A stretch of 64,000 bases of DNA from Arthrobacter sp. QXT-31. GTDB lineage: Bacteria; Actinomycetota; Actinomycetes; Actinomycetales; Micrococcaceae. Where the stretch lies: NCBI RefSeq assembly GCF_001969265.1, contig NZ_CP019304.1, positions 2,170,001-2,234,000 on the forward strand, in the 5' to 3' direction. Positions 18,110-27,092 of the stretch are shown here, piece by piece (position 1 is the first letter of the stretch; the number at the start of each line of letters is the position of its first letter). The position numbers and the translations under genes were made by a program. A model generated the notes under the pieces. The model was not told where the DNA came from. It saw only the letters and a list, made by a program, of their open reading frames with translations, and did not search any database.

Positions 18110-19132
18110 CTAATTCCTGCTGTTCAGCCACTCCAGGAGCCGGTCCAGAGGCCAGGTGGTGACGATCCGCTCGGCCGGGACGCCGTTGCGTTCGGCCCGT
18201 TCGGCGCCGTACTGCAGGAAGTCCAGCTGGCCGGGGGCGTGGGCATCACTGTCGATGCTGAACAGGCAGCCGGCCTCAAGCGCCAGCTGCATCAGGTTGT
18301 CCGGCGGGTCCTGCCGTTCCGGCCGGGAATTGATTTCGACGGCGACATTGGCTTCCGCGCAGGCCGCAAAGACCCGCTCGGCATCGAATTCGGACTCGGG
18401 CCGCGTGCCGCGCGAGCCCTGCATCAGGCGGCCGGTGCAGTGGCCCAGCACATTGGTGTGTGGATCACGGATGCCGCCGAGCATCCGCTCCGTCATGGTG
18501 CGGCGGTCCGAGCGGAGCTTGGAATGCACGCTGGCCACCACCACGTCCAGCCGGTCCAGCATCCCGGGCGTCTGGTCCAGCTCGCCGTTTTCCAGGATGT
18601 CCACCTCGATGCCGGACAGCAGCCGGAACTTCCCGTCGGCACCCCCGTTCAGCCCGGCCACCACGTCCAGCTGCTCGCTGAGCCGCTCGGCGCTGAGCCC
18701 GTTGGCGATCTTGAGGTTCGGCGAGTGGTCCGTCAGGGCGAGGTATTCGCGGCCGAGCGAGCGGGCGGCGTCCGCCATCAGCTCGGGAGGAGAACCGCCG
18801 TCGGACCAGTCGCTGTGGCTGTGCAGGTCACCGCGGAGCAGCGGGCGCAGCCCGTCTCCCCCGGCGGCGAGTGGTTTGGCGCCGCCTTGGCGCAGCTTTT
18901 CCAGGTAGTCGGGCACATCGCCGTCCACCGCCTGCCGGATGACGTTGAAGGTGGTGTCCCCGATTCCTTTCGTCCGCTTGAGCCGGCCGTCGCGGGCCCG
19001 CTCCGCCACCTCGTCCGGAGTCAGTGCGCTGATGACGCCGGCCGCCTTCCGGAAAGCCTGGACCTTGAAAGTGGGCGCTGCGCTGCGCTCAAGCCAGAAG
19101 GCAATCTCATTCAGGGCATCAGCGGCGTCCAT
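18110..19132 (-). CDS. PHP-domain phosphoesterase with N-terminal helix-hairpin-helix region
   Basis: A 340-residue protein. Residues 1-75 resemble the N-terminal helical domain of family X DNA polymerases (ALNEIAFWLERSAAPTFKVQ, then RLKRTKGIGDTTFNVIRQA, a helix-hairpin-helix). Residues about 105-335 are a PHP metal-dependent phosphoesterase: GDLHSHSDWSDGG, ALTDHSPN, EVDILENG, VASVHSK, EINSRPERQDPP and SIDSDAHAPGQLDF supply the metal ligands. The arrangement is that of PolX lacking its nucleotidyltransferase palm. Many actinobacterial annotations call it a histidinol-phosphatase-like protein; a DNA-end or nucleotide phosphatase is equally possible. It ends 119 bases upstream of the MFS gene start. 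Confidence 0.87.
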   Translation of the reverse strand: MDAADALNEIAFWLERSAAPTFKVQAFRKAAGVISALTPDEVAERARDGRLKRTKGIGDTTFNVIRQAVDGDVPDYLEKLRQGGAKPLAAGGDGLRPLLRGDLHSHSDWSDGGSPPELMADAARSLGREYLALTDHSPNLKIANGLSAERLSEQLDVVAGLNGGADGKFRLLSGIEVDILENGELDQTPGMLDRLDVVVASVHSKLRSDRRTMTERMLGGIRDPHTNVLGHCTGRLMQGSRGTRPESEFDAERVFAACAEANVAVEINSRPERQDPPDNLMQLALEAGCLFSIDSDAHAPGQLDFLQYGAERAERNGVPAERIVTTWPLDRLLEWLNSRN

Positions 19133-19138
19133 GCAGTA

Positions 19139-19516
19139 CTAGTCCTGGTGCAGCTGGATGAAGTTGCCGCAGCCGTCGTCGAACACGGCGGAAATCCCGG
19201 ACGGATCCTCGGCGGGCTCGCCCCGGAACTGGACGCCGGCGGCGGACAGCCGCTGGTACTCGGCTTTGACGTCCGGCGTGCCGAAGACGATGGCCGGGAG
19301 CCCGGCGTCGTACAGTCCCTTGCTGTAGGCCGACGCGATGGGGTTGTCGCTCGGCTCCAGCAGCAGTCCGACGGTGCCGGACGCTCCGGGGTCCTTGACG
19401 ATGAAGAGGTTGTGCTCGGGCATGGCCATGAGTGTGTCGAAGCCGAGGGTCTCCGTGTAGAAGGAGTGGGCCGCGGCTGGGTCCTGGACGTGGATGCTGC
19501 ACATTTTGAGTCGCAT
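19139..19516 (-). CDS. VOC (glyoxalase/bleomycin resistance fold) protein
   Basis: A 125-residue single-module protein of the vicinal oxygen chelate superfamily. It begins LKMCSIHVQDPAAAHSFYTETLGFDT, the usual first beta-alpha unit, and ends AVFDDGCGNFIQLHQD, where the terminal Glu/Gln position of the metal site is glutamine. Members range from dioxygenases to drug-binding proteins, so no substrate is assigned. ATG 19516 is used; the frame continues upstream only as a shadow. Six bases separate it from the PHP gene, so the two are likely cotranscribed. Confidence 0.87.
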   Translation of the reverse strand: MRLKMCSIHVQDPAAAHSFYTETLGFDTLMAMPEHNLFIVKDPGASGTVGLLLEPSDNPIASAYSKGLYDAGLPAIVFGTPDVKAEYQRLSAAGVQFRGEPAEDPSGISAVFDDGCGNFIQLHQD

Positions 19517-19610
19517 GGCGCCTACGCTACGCCATTGACCGGGACGCCCACAGGGGCTGCAATTTAATTGCGGCCCGAGTTGCCGGGCAGCGCCCGTCCT
19601 TGGAGGTGCA

Positions 19611-20249
19611 GTGGTGTCCGTACTTTCCGAAGCCGCCCCCTGGGGGCTGCTGCAACTGGTCCTCTGGAGCGCGGTGCTGATGGCCGCCGTCGCCGGCACG
19701 GTTTTTGTGGTGCGGCACCATCTAAGGACGTCCGACGGCGACAGCCCGGACCTGCTGTTCTGGGACCTTTTCGGCGGTGCAGTGGTAATTGCCCCGTCCC
19801 TGCTCATTCCGGCGGTGGCCTCGCCGCCGGCGGGCTTGGCCCTGGCCGCGGTGGCGGGCGCGAGCGGGGTAGCTGCCTACCGCAGCAGCCCTGCGGTGCT
19901 TTCCTGGTTCGAGGCGCGGCGGCGCCGGCGGGTGGACGGGCCGCTGTGCCGGACCGCTGCCGCCACGCAGGAAGAGATTCTGGGCCGCTGGGCCCAGTAC
20001 GAACTGGACCCAGCGCTGGCCATCAGCTACCCCGCTCTGGCCGACGTCAGGCAGCCCGAAACCGCTGCAATTGTGAAGGCCCTCCGGGAGGCCGATGCGT
20101 TGAAAGCCCTTGCTGATCCCGCATATCCGCGCGCCGTCGAGCGTCTGGGCCTGGCGCTGGAACGTGCGGAAACCGCGGCGGGCGTCCCGGCGGGCCTCCG
20201 GCCGGCGACACGCGGGACTTGTTCAACGGGCCTTTTTCGGGAAGGGTAG
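19611..20249 (+). CDS. Hypothetical membrane protein
   Basis: A 212-residue protein not recognised as any named family. Two hydrophobic segments are visible: residues about 10-35 (LLQLVLWSAVLMAAVAGTVFVV) and about 55-85 (AVVIAPSLLIPAVASPPAGLALAAVAG). The rest (about 100-212) is soluble, Arg/Ala-rich and helical, with a GRWAQYELDPALAISYPALADV segment common in actinobacterial proteins of unknown role. GTG 19611 follows GGAGG. It is divergent from the VOC gene, which starts about 95 bases away, and lies 42 bases before a small conserved gene. Confidence 0.7.
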   Translation: MVSVLSEAAPWGLLQLVLWSAVLMAAVAGTVFVVRHHLRTSDGDSPDLLFWDLFGGAVVIAPSLLIPAVASPPAGLALAAVAGASGVAAYRSSPAVLSWFEARRRRRVDGPLCRTAAATQEEILGRWAQYELDPALAISYPALADVRQPETAAIVKALREADALKALADPAYPRAVERLGLALERAETAAGVPAGLRPATRGTCSTGLFREG

Positions 20250-20291
20250 TAAGCACCCTTAGCAGTTCCGGAAATCGCAAAGGAGAACACC

Positions 20292-20498
20292 ATGCAGATC
20301 GACAAGTCCCAGATCCTCGAATTCCTCAGGTCCCAGGGTGACAACGACAAGGCTGCCCAGGCCGAGACGCAGCTGCCTGACCAGGTGGACACCGACCAGC
20401 ATGCCGGCCTGCTCTCCCAGCTTGGCATCAACCCCGCGGACCTGCTGGGCAAACTCCCCGGAGGATTGGGGGACAAGCTCGGCGGCCTCGGCTTGTAG
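20292..20498 (+). CDS. Small acidic/amphipathic protein, 68 aa
   Basis: A 68-residue soluble protein with AAAGGAG 7 bases before its ATG, the best ribosome site in this area. Residues 1-40 are helical and charged (MQIDKSQILEFLRSQGDNDK), and the tail is glycine/leucine-rich (LPGGLGDKLGGLGL). A strong ribosome site, a terminator immediately downstream and codon use like its neighbours support a real, probably well-translated gene. Function unknown; similar short proteins occur in Arthrobacter. Confidence 0.75.
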   Translation: MQIDKSQILEFLRSQGDNDKAAQAETQLPDQVDTDQHAGLLSQLGINPADLLGKLPGGLGDKLGGLGL

Positions 20499-20525
20499 CC
20501 AGGCCCCCTGGCCGACAGCACTACT

Positions 20526-20570
20526 GAGAAGACGGGTTCCTTCCGGGGCCCGTCTTCTCCTTGTGGTTTT
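20526..20570 (+). terminator. Rho-independent-like terminator
   Basis: GAGAAGACGGG (20526-20536) pairs perfectly with CCCGTCTTCTC (20549-20559) around a 12-base loop, followed by a T/G-rich tail ending in TTTT. It lies 28 bases after the 68-aa gene. Confidence 0.7.
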
Positions 20571-20653
20571 GGCCTCATCTGTCCGGTGCCCTGCCGCAGA
20601 AAATATAGGCTTAGACGTCGGCCCAGGAGCGGAAATGGTGTGAGGACAACAGT

Positions 20654-21577
20654 TTGGACGGAGTCTTAAAGGGATTCTTTGTTATGGGCGTGGTTCTGCT
20701 CGTGGGGTACATCCTCGCCAGAACCAATGCCCTCGGTCCCCACGGGACAAAGGTGCTGTCCACCCTGACGTTCATGGTGGGGCTGCCGAGCCTGATGTTC
20801 TCCACGATTGCGTCCCGGCATATTTCCGAGATCCTGAGCCAGACAGGCCTCATCTCCGTCGTCACGGCACTGTGCGTCATGGCGCTGTTCGCCCTGAGCG
20901 GGGCCATAGGCAGATGGGGCGTCAGACGCACCACGGTCGGGGCGCTGGCCACAGGAATCGTCAACTCCACGAACCTTGGCGTTCCGTTGTCGCTGTACAT
21001 TCTGGGCAGTGCCACCTTCGTCAACCCCATCATGCTGTTCCAGCTGGCCCTGCTCACCCCGGTGGCGCTGACCATCCTGGATCTGACCGATCCCGAGGGC
21101 AAAAGGTCGTCGGTGTGGAGCATCCTGTCCACACCGCTGCGCAATCCCGTTACGGTGGCGGCCATTCTCGGCGTCATCGTCAGCGCCGCCGAAATTGAGC
21201 TGCCTGACCTGGTCCTGGATCCGCTGGAACTGGTGGCCCAGCTGACGGTGCCGCTGATGCTGATCATCTTCGGTATGTCACTCCATGGCCTCTCACCGCG
21301 CCAGGACGTGGCTGACCGCGTTCCCACGCTGTTCGCCGTCATCCTCAAGTCGGCTGTCCAGCCTGTGCTCGCGTGGTTGCTGGCCGTGCTCGTGTTCCGC
21401 CTGGATACCTTCAGCACGTTCGTGGTCACGGCCTGCGCCATCCTGCCCACCGGACAGAACGTGGTCCTGTATTCGGTCCGGTACGGCGTGGGCCAGAATC
21501 TGGCGCAAACAACGGCAGTGGTTACCTCCGCCCTGGCTGTCCCGCTGCTGCTGGGGGCAGCCTGGCTGTTTGGGTGA
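20654..21577 (+). CDS. AEC family transporter (auxin efflux carrier fold)
   Basis: A 307-residue integral membrane protein with about ten helices in two inverted halves. Family landmarks are GVPLSLYILG near residue 115 and MLIIFGMSLHGLSPR near 210; the C-terminal half contains TACAILPTGQNVVLYSVRYG. Bacterial AEC proteins carry malonate, malate or other carboxylates; the substrate here is unknown. The likely start is TTG 20654 with GAGGA about 8 bases upstream; ATG 20684 would remove the first ten residues of helix 1. Confidence 0.88.
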   Translation: MDGVLKGFFVMGVVLLVGYILARTNALGPHGTKVLSTLTFMVGLPSLMFSTIASRHISEILSQTGLISVVTALCVMALFALSGAIGRWGVRRTTVGALATGIVNSTNLGVPLSLYILGSATFVNPIMLFQLALLTPVALTILDLTDPEGKRSSVWSILSTPLRNPVTVAAILGVIVSAAEIELPDLVLDPLELVAQLTVPLMLIIFGMSLHGLSPRQDVADRVPTLFAVILKSAVQPVLAWLLAVLVFRLDTFSTFVVTACAILPTGQNVVLYSVRYGVGQNLAQTTAVVTSALAVPLLLGAAWLFG

Positions 21578-21673
21578 GTCCCGCTGGTGGAGTCCTGCCG
21601 GCGCTACTGACGGCGGATGCCTCCGCGGAATACACTCGGCTCCTACGGGCCGTTCGGCAGAGAGAGGCCAGCC

Positions 21674-22837
21674 ATGGACTTCCGACGCGATGATGAGTCA
21701 CCACTGAACCCCTTCCCCCACTACGAGCGGATGCGGGCATCCGCTCCCGTGTTCCACGACGAGGTGTCCGGCAGCTGGCACGTGTTCCGGTACGACGACG
21801 TCCAGCGGGTTTTGTCCGACCACGGCACCTTCTCGTCAAGGATGGGAGGGGACGATCCGTCCGAAACAGGCCAGCTCTTCGCGGCGAGCCTGATCACGGC
21901 AGACCCGCCCCGGCACCGGCAGTTGCGTTCCCTCGTAACCCAGGCGTTCACGCCCAAGGCAGTCGAAGCGCTTGCTCCCCGCATCTCCGCGCTGACCGGG
22001 GAACTGCTGGACGCGATGGCCCCCAAAGGTTCCGCAGACCTCATCGACGAGCTCGCCTATCCGCTGCCGGTGATCGTCATCGCGGAGCTCATGGGCATTC
22101 CCGCCGAGGACCGGGACCGTTTCAAACACTGGTCGGACGTCATCGTCAGCCAGACCCAGGCCGGAGCCCGGACCGACGATCACAGCTCCACAAACCGGGA
22201 AATGACCGAGTACTTTCTGGCCCTCATCGAACACCGCAGGCGCAGCCCCGGAAGCGACCTGATCAGCAACCTGCTGGAGGCCGAAATCGAGGGGCAGAAA
22301 CTCAGCGTCCCCGAACTGCTGGGCTTCTGCGCCCTGCTGCTGGTGGCCGGTAATGAGACAACCACCAACCTGATCGGCAACGCGGTCCTCTGTTTCACCG
22401 AAGCGGCGGAAACGATGGAACGGCTGCGCGCCCAACCGGCACTGCTCCCCCAGGCCATCGAGGAAGTGCTGCGCTACCGCTCACCGGTCCAGTCGATGTA
22501 CCGGGTGACAGCCGCCGAAACCGTGCTCGGCGGCTGCCAGGTCCCCGCCGGCGCCCCGCTGGTGGCCTGGATCGGTTCAGCCAACAGGGATGAGCGCCAG
22601 TTCCAGCACCCCGAACAGTTCGACATGGACCGCACACCGAACCGGCACCTGGCCTTCGGCCATGGCATCCACTTCTGCCTCGGCGCCCCGCTGGCCAGGC
22701 TCGAAGCCAGGACCGCGCTGCAGGGCATCCTGCAGCGGCTCCCCGGACTGGCCCTCGCCCCGGGAGCGCACCTGGAACGGATGGACAGCACCATCGTCTA
22801 CGGGGTCAAGGAGCTGCCCGTCACCTGGCAGGCGTGA
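21674..22837 (+). CDS. Cytochrome P450
   Basis: A 387-residue bacterial class I-type P450. The I-helix oxygen-activation motif is LLVAGNETTTNLIGN (A-G-N-E-T instead of the common AGxDT/AGxET form). The ExxR motif is EEVLRYR, and the haem-binding loop is LAFGHGIHFCLGAPLARLEA with the thiolate cysteine. It is soluble and needs ferredoxin partners, none of which is encoded nearby. ATG 21674, with GAGAGG upstream, is preferred to the ATG at 21617. Its 3' end overlaps the convergent FAH-family gene by 17 bases. Substrate unknown; CYP107-like family membership is only an impression. Confidence 0.92.
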   Translation: MDFRRDDESPLNPFPHYERMRASAPVFHDEVSGSWHVFRYDDVQRVLSDHGTFSSRMGGDDPSETGQLFAASLITADPPRHRQLRSLVTQAFTPKAVEALAPRISALTGELLDAMAPKGSADLIDELAYPLPVIVIAELMGIPAEDRDRFKHWSDVIVSQTQAGARTDDHSSTNREMTEYFLALIEHRRRSPGSDLISNLLEAEIEGQKLSVPELLGFCALLLVAGNETTTNLIGNAVLCFTEAAETMERLRAQPALLPQAIEEVLRYRSPVQSMYRVTAAETVLGGCQVPAGAPLVAWIGSANRDERQFQHPEQFDMDRTPNRHLAFGHGIHFCLGAPLARLEARTALQGILQRLPGLALAPGAHLERMDSTIVYGVKELPVTWQA

Positions 22838-24029
22838 AAGGAAGCCCAGCCCTCGGTTGTTCCGCGAGGTAGCCGAACAGCTGCCGCAGCCCGAAGGTCC
22901 ACTCCGGCAGTTCCTCGGCCGCTCCCACGCGGTTGACCAGGGCACCCAGGTGGCGGCTCCGGATGGTCACAACGTCGCCGTGCTTGTGCGTGAACCCCTG
23001 CCCGGCCTCGTCGCGGTCCTGGGTCGGCGCGAACAGCGTGCCCGTGAACAGGGCGAAGCCGTCCGGGTACTGGTGGTGGCTGCCATGGGTGGCAGCCACC
23101 AGCTCCTCGAAGGGCCTGCTGATCCGGGCGAGGGTGTTCCGCCCCTCGAGCAGATAGCCGTCCGGTCCTTCGACGCGCAGCAGGATCTCCTCCTCGCGCA
23201 GCGTATCGAGAGTGAAACCGCCGTCGAAGAGCCTGATGAGCGGCCCCAGCGCACTGGACGCATTGTTGTCCTTGGCCTTGCCGAGCAGCAGGGCGCTGCG
23301 GCCCTCAACGTCGCGGAGGTTGACGTCGTTGCCGAGTGTGGCTCCCACCACCTCACCGCGGGACGTGGCGATCAGCACCAGTTCCGGTTCGGGGTTGTTC
23401 CAGGAGGAGAACGACGGAATTCCGATGCCTGCGCCCAGGCCCACTGAGGACAGCACCGGGGCTTTCGTGAACACCTCCGGGTCCGGCCCGATGCCCACCT
23501 CGAGGTACTGGGACCAGAGACCCTCGGCTATCAGAATCCGCTTGGCCTCGGCCGCCGCCGGGGAACCCGGCCGGACCATGGAGATGCTGCCGCCGAGGGC
23601 CTTCCCGACCATTTCGCGCATCTCGGCTGCCCGCCCCGCATCGCCGGCACATCTTTCCTCGATGACGCGCTCAATCATGCTGTCCACGAACGTGACGCCG
23701 CAGGCCTTGATGACCTGCAGATCCACCGGGGCAAGCAGGTGCGGGCGGGCGGTGTCCCCCGCCAGGGAAGAGCGGACGACGTCGGCTGTCACCCACCGCT
23801 GCTCCGTCAGCTCCGGATCGGCGAGCGCCGCGCGGACGGCCGCGGCGGGGCTCGGCAGTTCGAGCAGCTGCGACACTGTGCCGGCCAGCCGGGTCAGGTC
23901 AAATATGGAGTCCCCGCTGACCGCAGCCACGCGCGGGCCCCCGGTCTCGGGGTCCCAGACCCTGCCGATCAGCAGCGCCTGGTCCGCGTCCTCCGGAAGG
24001 ACTGCCTCGGGAATTGCCGGGGCGGTCAC
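22821..24029 (-). CDS. Fumarylacetoacetate-hydrolase-family protein, probable 2-keto-3-deoxy-pentonate dehydratase
   Basis: A 402-residue FAH-fold protein. The C-terminal domain carries the metal-binding pattern (NPEPELVLIATSRGEVVGATLGND) and GKAKDNNASSALGP. The start is GTG 24029, overlapping the TGA of the aldehyde dehydrogenase gene (GTGA). FAH-family members of this length paired with a 2-oxoglutarate-semialdehyde-type dehydrogenase include 2-keto-3-deoxy-D-arabinonate dehydratase of the oxidative pentose pathway. The operon (sugar-acid dehydratase, aldehyde dehydrogenase, this protein) fits that route to 2-oxoglutarate. The alternative is hydrolysis of a 2,4-diketo-3-deoxy acid as in L-fucose degradation. 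Family is certain, exact reaction inferred. Confidence 0.82.
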   Translation of the reverse strand: MTAPAIPEAVLPEDADQALLIGRVWDPETGGPRVAAVSGDSIFDLTRLAGTVSQLLELPSPAAAVRAALADPELTEQRWVTADVVRSSLAGDTARPHLLAPVDLQVIKACGVTFVDSMIERVIEERCAGDAGRAAEMREMVGKALGGSISMVRPGSPAAAEAKRILIAEGLWSQYLEVGIGPDPEVFTKAPVLSSVGLGAGIGIPSFSSWNNPEPELVLIATSRGEVVGATLGNDVNLRDVEGRSALLLGKAKDNNASSALGPLIRLFDGGFTLDTLREEEILLRVEGPDGYLLEGRNTLARISRPFEELVAATHGSHHQYPDGFALFTGTLFAPTQDRDEAGQGFTHKHGDVVTIRSRHLGALVNRVGAAEELPEWTFGLRQLFGYLAEQPRAGLPFTPAR

Positions 24030-25558
24030 GGGCGGCCTCCGGTTTCCGTACCCGGGACGGGATCCGATGGCCGCCGCCAGACGCCGTCCACGCGCTGCGG
24101 CACATTCCAGGGGTTGCTGTCCCGCAGCGGTTCGGGCAGCCGGGCAGCCGGGAACGACTGGTAGGCCACAGGCCGCAGGAAGCGGCGGATGGCGGCCGTC
24201 CCCACGGACGTTGTGGCCGACGTCGTGGCCGGGTACGGTCCCCCGTGGTTCTGCGCGTAACTGACAGTGACGCCTGTGGGCCAGCCGTTCCACAGCACCC
24301 GGCCACTGATGTCGGTCAGCCTGGCACCCAGCTCGGTGACGTCGTCGTCCTCCTCGGCCTGGAGCGTGGTGGTGAGCTGTCCTTCGAGCAGTTCGGCGAG
24401 GCCCGGAAGCTCAGCCCCGTCCGTGTATTCGACCACCAGGCTGGCGGGGCCGAACATCTCCTGCTTCAGGAGGGCGGGATCCCTGCGCACGGCGTCCGCC
24501 GTGGTGCGCAGGATGGTGGGCGCCGGCGCTTCAGCAAAGTCACCCTCCAGCAGCACTTCAACGCCGTCGGCGCCGCTGAGTCCCCGGACGGCGTCCCTGT
24601 AACCGCCGTGCAGGCGTTCGCTCAGCAACTGCGCCGGAGTGAAACCGGCGAGCGCGCCGGCCAGGACACGCCGAGCCTCTTCCGTTTCCCCGGCGGACCC
24701 TGCGGCGGGAATGAACAGCAGCCCCGGTTTGGTGCAGAACTGGCCCATTCCCAGGGTGAAGGAGCCGGCGTACCCTGCGAGGATTTCGTCGCGGCGGGCT
24801 GCCCAGGCGTTCGGCGTGACAAAAACCGCGTTGATGCCGCCCAGCTCGCCAAAGAACGGGATGGGCTCGGGCCGCGCGGCGGCCCGGTCCAGCAGCGCCC
24901 GGCCACCCGCCGTCGAACCCGTGAAGCCGATGGCCTTCACCAGCGGGTGGTCCACGAGAGCCTCGGCGGCACGCCGTCCGGTAACAAGTGAGAACAGGCC
25001 CGACGGCGCCCCGGACGCAGCAAGCGCGGCGGTCACCGTTTCCGCAGTGCGGGCTGCCAGGCCGCGGTGGCCGTCGTGCGCCTTGTGCACGACGGCGCAG
25101 CCGGCAGCGAGCGCGGACGCGCTGTCCCCGCCCATCACACTGAAGGCAAAGGGAAAGTTGGATGCCCCGAAGACGCCCACCACGCCTACCGGAACGTTGT
25201 AGCGCCGCAGGTCGGGGCGGGGACCCATGCCCCACGCCGGGTCGGCGTGGTCGATGGTCGCGTCGAAGTGCTCGCCCTGCAGGATCTCTGCGGCGAACAG
25301 CCGGAGCTGGAAGACGGTGCGGTTGAGCTCACCCTCCAGCCTTGGAACGCCGAGGTGGGTCTCGCGTGCGGCGATCTCCACCAGTGTTTCGGCGTCCTGC
25401 GCCAGCCCGTCCGCCACGGCCTCGAGCCAGGCAGCGCGGGTGGCCGGCGTGGCGGTCCTGCCCCTTTCGAAGGCCGACTGCGCAGCCTCAACGGCCGCAG
25501 CGAGCTCCCCGGCGGTTGTGGTTTCATCGGTGACGGCCCCCACGAGCCCGCCGGTCAC
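24026..25558 (-). CDS. Aldehyde dehydrogenase (NADP-type), 2-oxoglutarate semialdehyde dehydrogenase-like
   Basis: A 510-residue soluble aldehyde dehydrogenase. It has [20 protein letters not shown] and the lysine in [23 protein letters not shown] of the cofactor fold, the general-base glutamate in [12 protein letters not shown] and the catalytic cysteine in [12 protein letters not shown]. The sequence style is that of 2,5-dioxopentanoate dehydrogenases, which make 2-oxoglutarate in oxidative pentose and hexarate routes. GTG 25558 overlaps the TGA of the dehydratase gene, and its own TGA overlaps the next GTG, so the three genes are translationally coupled. Confidence 0.88.
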   Translation of the reverse strand: MTGGLVGAVTDETTTAGELAAAVEAAQSAFERGRTATPATRAAWLEAVADGLAQDAETLVEIAARETHLGVPRLEGELNRTVFQLRLFAAEILQGEHFDATIDHADPAWGMGPRPDLRRYNVPVGVVGVFGASNFPFAFSVMGGDSASALAAGCAVVHKAHDGHRGLAARTAETVTAALAASGAPSGLFSLVTGRRAAEALVDHPLVKAIGFTGSTAGGRALLDRAAARPEPIPFFGELGGINAVFVTPNAWAARRDEILAGYAGSFTLGMGQFCTKPGLLFIPAAGSAGETEEARRVLAGALAGFTPAQLLSERLHGGYRDAVRGLSGADGVEVLLEGDFAEAPAPTILRTTADAVRRDPALLKQEMFGPASLVVEYTDGAELPGLAELLEGQLTTTLQAEEDDDVTELGARLTDISGRVLWNGWPTGVTVSYAQNHGGPYPATTSATTSVGTAAIRRFLRPVAYQSFPAARLPEPLRDSNPWNVPQRVDGVWRRPSDPVPGTETGGRP

Positions 25559-26901
25559 TGGGCGGCTCCCGCCGGAGCGAGGTTTGCCCCCGTGACGGCG
25601 GCACGGCTGCCCACTTCCTGCCATCCGGCACCGGCAGGGAACTCCCACCGGGACCGGGAGGCGCTCAGCATCTCCGCACCGGTTCCGGGCAGGACCGGGG
25701 CGGCATACCGCCCGTTGATGATCCGCACCGGTTCGGCGAAGTGCTCATGCAGGTGGTCGACGTATTCGATCATGCGGCCCTCCTGGCTGCCGCTGACGAC
25801 CGCATAGTCGAAGAAGGAGAAGTGCTGGACCAGTTCGCAGAGGCCCACACCTCCGGCATGAGGGCAGACCGGAATGCCGAACTTGGCCGCGAGCAGGAGA
25901 ATGGCGATGTTCTCGTTGACGCCGCCCACACGGGTTGAGTCGAGCTGGAGGACATCGATGGCTTCGGCCTGCAGCAGCTGCTTGAATACAATGCGGCTGG
26001 CCACGGCCTCGCCGGTGGCCACCCGGACCGGTTCAACGCCCTTTCGAATTTCGGCGTGGCCCAGGATGTCATCCGTGCTGGTGGGCTCTTCAATCCAGTA
26101 CGGATCGAATTCGGCAAGCCCGTTGACCCAGGTGATTGCTTCAGACACTTCCCAGCGCTGGTTCGCGTCAATCGCGATGGGCAGGTCTCCCACGGCCTCG
26201 CGGGCGAGGGCCATGCGGCGGCGGTCGTCATTGATGTCGCCGCCCACCTTGAGCTTGATCATGGAAAAGCCCTCAGCTGCTGCCTCCTTGCTCAGCCGCA
26301 TCAGCTTCTCATCGCTGTACCCCAGCCAGCCGGGCGAGGTGGTGTACGCCGGGAATCCTTCGGCTTTGAGCGCGGCAATCCTTGCGGCCTTGCCGGCCTG
26401 TCCGGCACGCAGGATCTCCAGTGCTTCCTCCGGGCTGAGGGCGTCCCGGATGTGGGTGAAGTCCACGACGCTGACCAGCTCTTCCGGGCTCATTTCGCTG
26501 AGCAGGAGCCACAGCGGCTTGTTCTCGCGGCGGGCCCGGATATCCCACAGGGCACTGACCAGCGCGCCGCAGGCCATCTGGGTCACGCCCTTTTCAGGCC
26601 CCAGCCAGCGCAGTTGGGAGTCGTGGATCAGCCGCCGGGACGCACCGCCCAGATCGTAAATCAGTTCGTCGATGTCACGGCCCACAAGGAGGCGGGCGTA
26701 GGCGTCGATGGCCGCAGTGAGGATTTCATTGCCGCGGCCGCAGCTGAAGACGAAGCCGTGGCCCTCGTCGCCGGCGTCGGTGCGGATGACCACGTAGGCG
26801 GCGGAGTAGTCGGGGTCAACGTTGACCGCATCGGAACCGTCCAGTTCCAGTGAAGTGGGAAACCGGACGTCCTGGGTGTTGATGGAGGTGATGGAAGGCA
26901 T
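25555..26901 (-). CDS. L-fuconate dehydratase-type enolase superfamily protein
   Basis: A 448-residue enolase-superfamily acid-sugar dehydratase. The N-terminus ([20 protein letters not shown]) and overall length match L-fuconate dehydratase. Catalytic features: the K-x-K pair in MIKLKVGGD, metal ligands Asp in IDANQRW, Glu in WIEEPTS and Glu in ATGEAVASR, and the His general acid in [11 protein letters not shown]. Known members act on L-fuconate and also D-arabinonate, giving the 2-keto-3-deoxy acid. It is the first gene of a three-gene operon and lies 49 bases downstream of a perfect inverted repeat that looks like its operator. Confidence 0.9.
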   Translation of the reverse strand: MPSITSINTQDVRFPTSLELDGSDAVNVDPDYSAAYVVIRTDAGDEGHGFVFSCGRGNEILTAAIDAYARLLVGRDIDELIYDLGGASRRLIHDSQLRWLGPEKGVTQMACGALVSALWDIRARRENKPLWLLLSEMSPEELVSVVDFTHIRDALSPEEALEILRAGQAGKAARIAALKAEGFPAYTTSPGWLGYSDEKLMRLSKEAAAEGFSMIKLKVGGDINDDRRRMALAREAVGDLPIAIDANQRWEVSEAITWVNGLAEFDPYWIEEPTSTDDILGHAEIRKGVEPVRVATGEAVASRIVFKQLLQAEAIDVLQLDSTRVGGVNENIAILLLAAKFGIPVCPHAGGVGLCELVQHFSFFDYAVVSGSQEGRMIEYVDHLHEHFAEPVRIINGRYAAPVLPGTGAEMLSASRSRWEFPAGAGWQEVGSRAAVTGANLAPAGAAQ

Positions 26902-26950
26902 GGCGCTTCTTTCGCGTCTTGGAACCGGCAGGTCAGGGATCAGGGTGATT

Positions 26951-26980
26951 TCCTATATGAATTTCGATAATCATATAGGA
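26951..26980. promoter_or_regulatory. Inverted-repeat operator upstream of the dehydratase operon
   Basis: TCCTATATGA at 26951-26960 and TCATATAGGA at 26971-26980 form a perfect 10-base inverted repeat with a 10-base spacer, 50 bases before the dehydratase start. The half-site CTATATGA recurs at 27928 and 27948 beside the GntR and MFS genes, so the GntR protein at 27093-27815 is the likely binder. Confidence 0.7.
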
Positions 26981-27040
26981 CATGTGATGCAGATCAAGTC
27001 CTGGCCTCAAAACCGGACGCGCCGCCGCGTTTCGGGCACG

Positions 27041-27068
27041 AAAAAGCCCCGGCCGCAAGGGCCGGGGC
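27041..27068 (-). terminator. Rho-independent terminator of the GntR gene
   Basis: On the minus strand GCCCCGGCC and GGCCGGGGC form a 9-base stem (27046-27054 with 27060-27068) with a 5-base loop, followed by a run of five T (27041-27045). It lies 25 bases beyond the GntR stop codon. Confidence 0.85.
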
Positions 27069-27092
27069 CTGTCGACGCCTCCATGACCGCCG

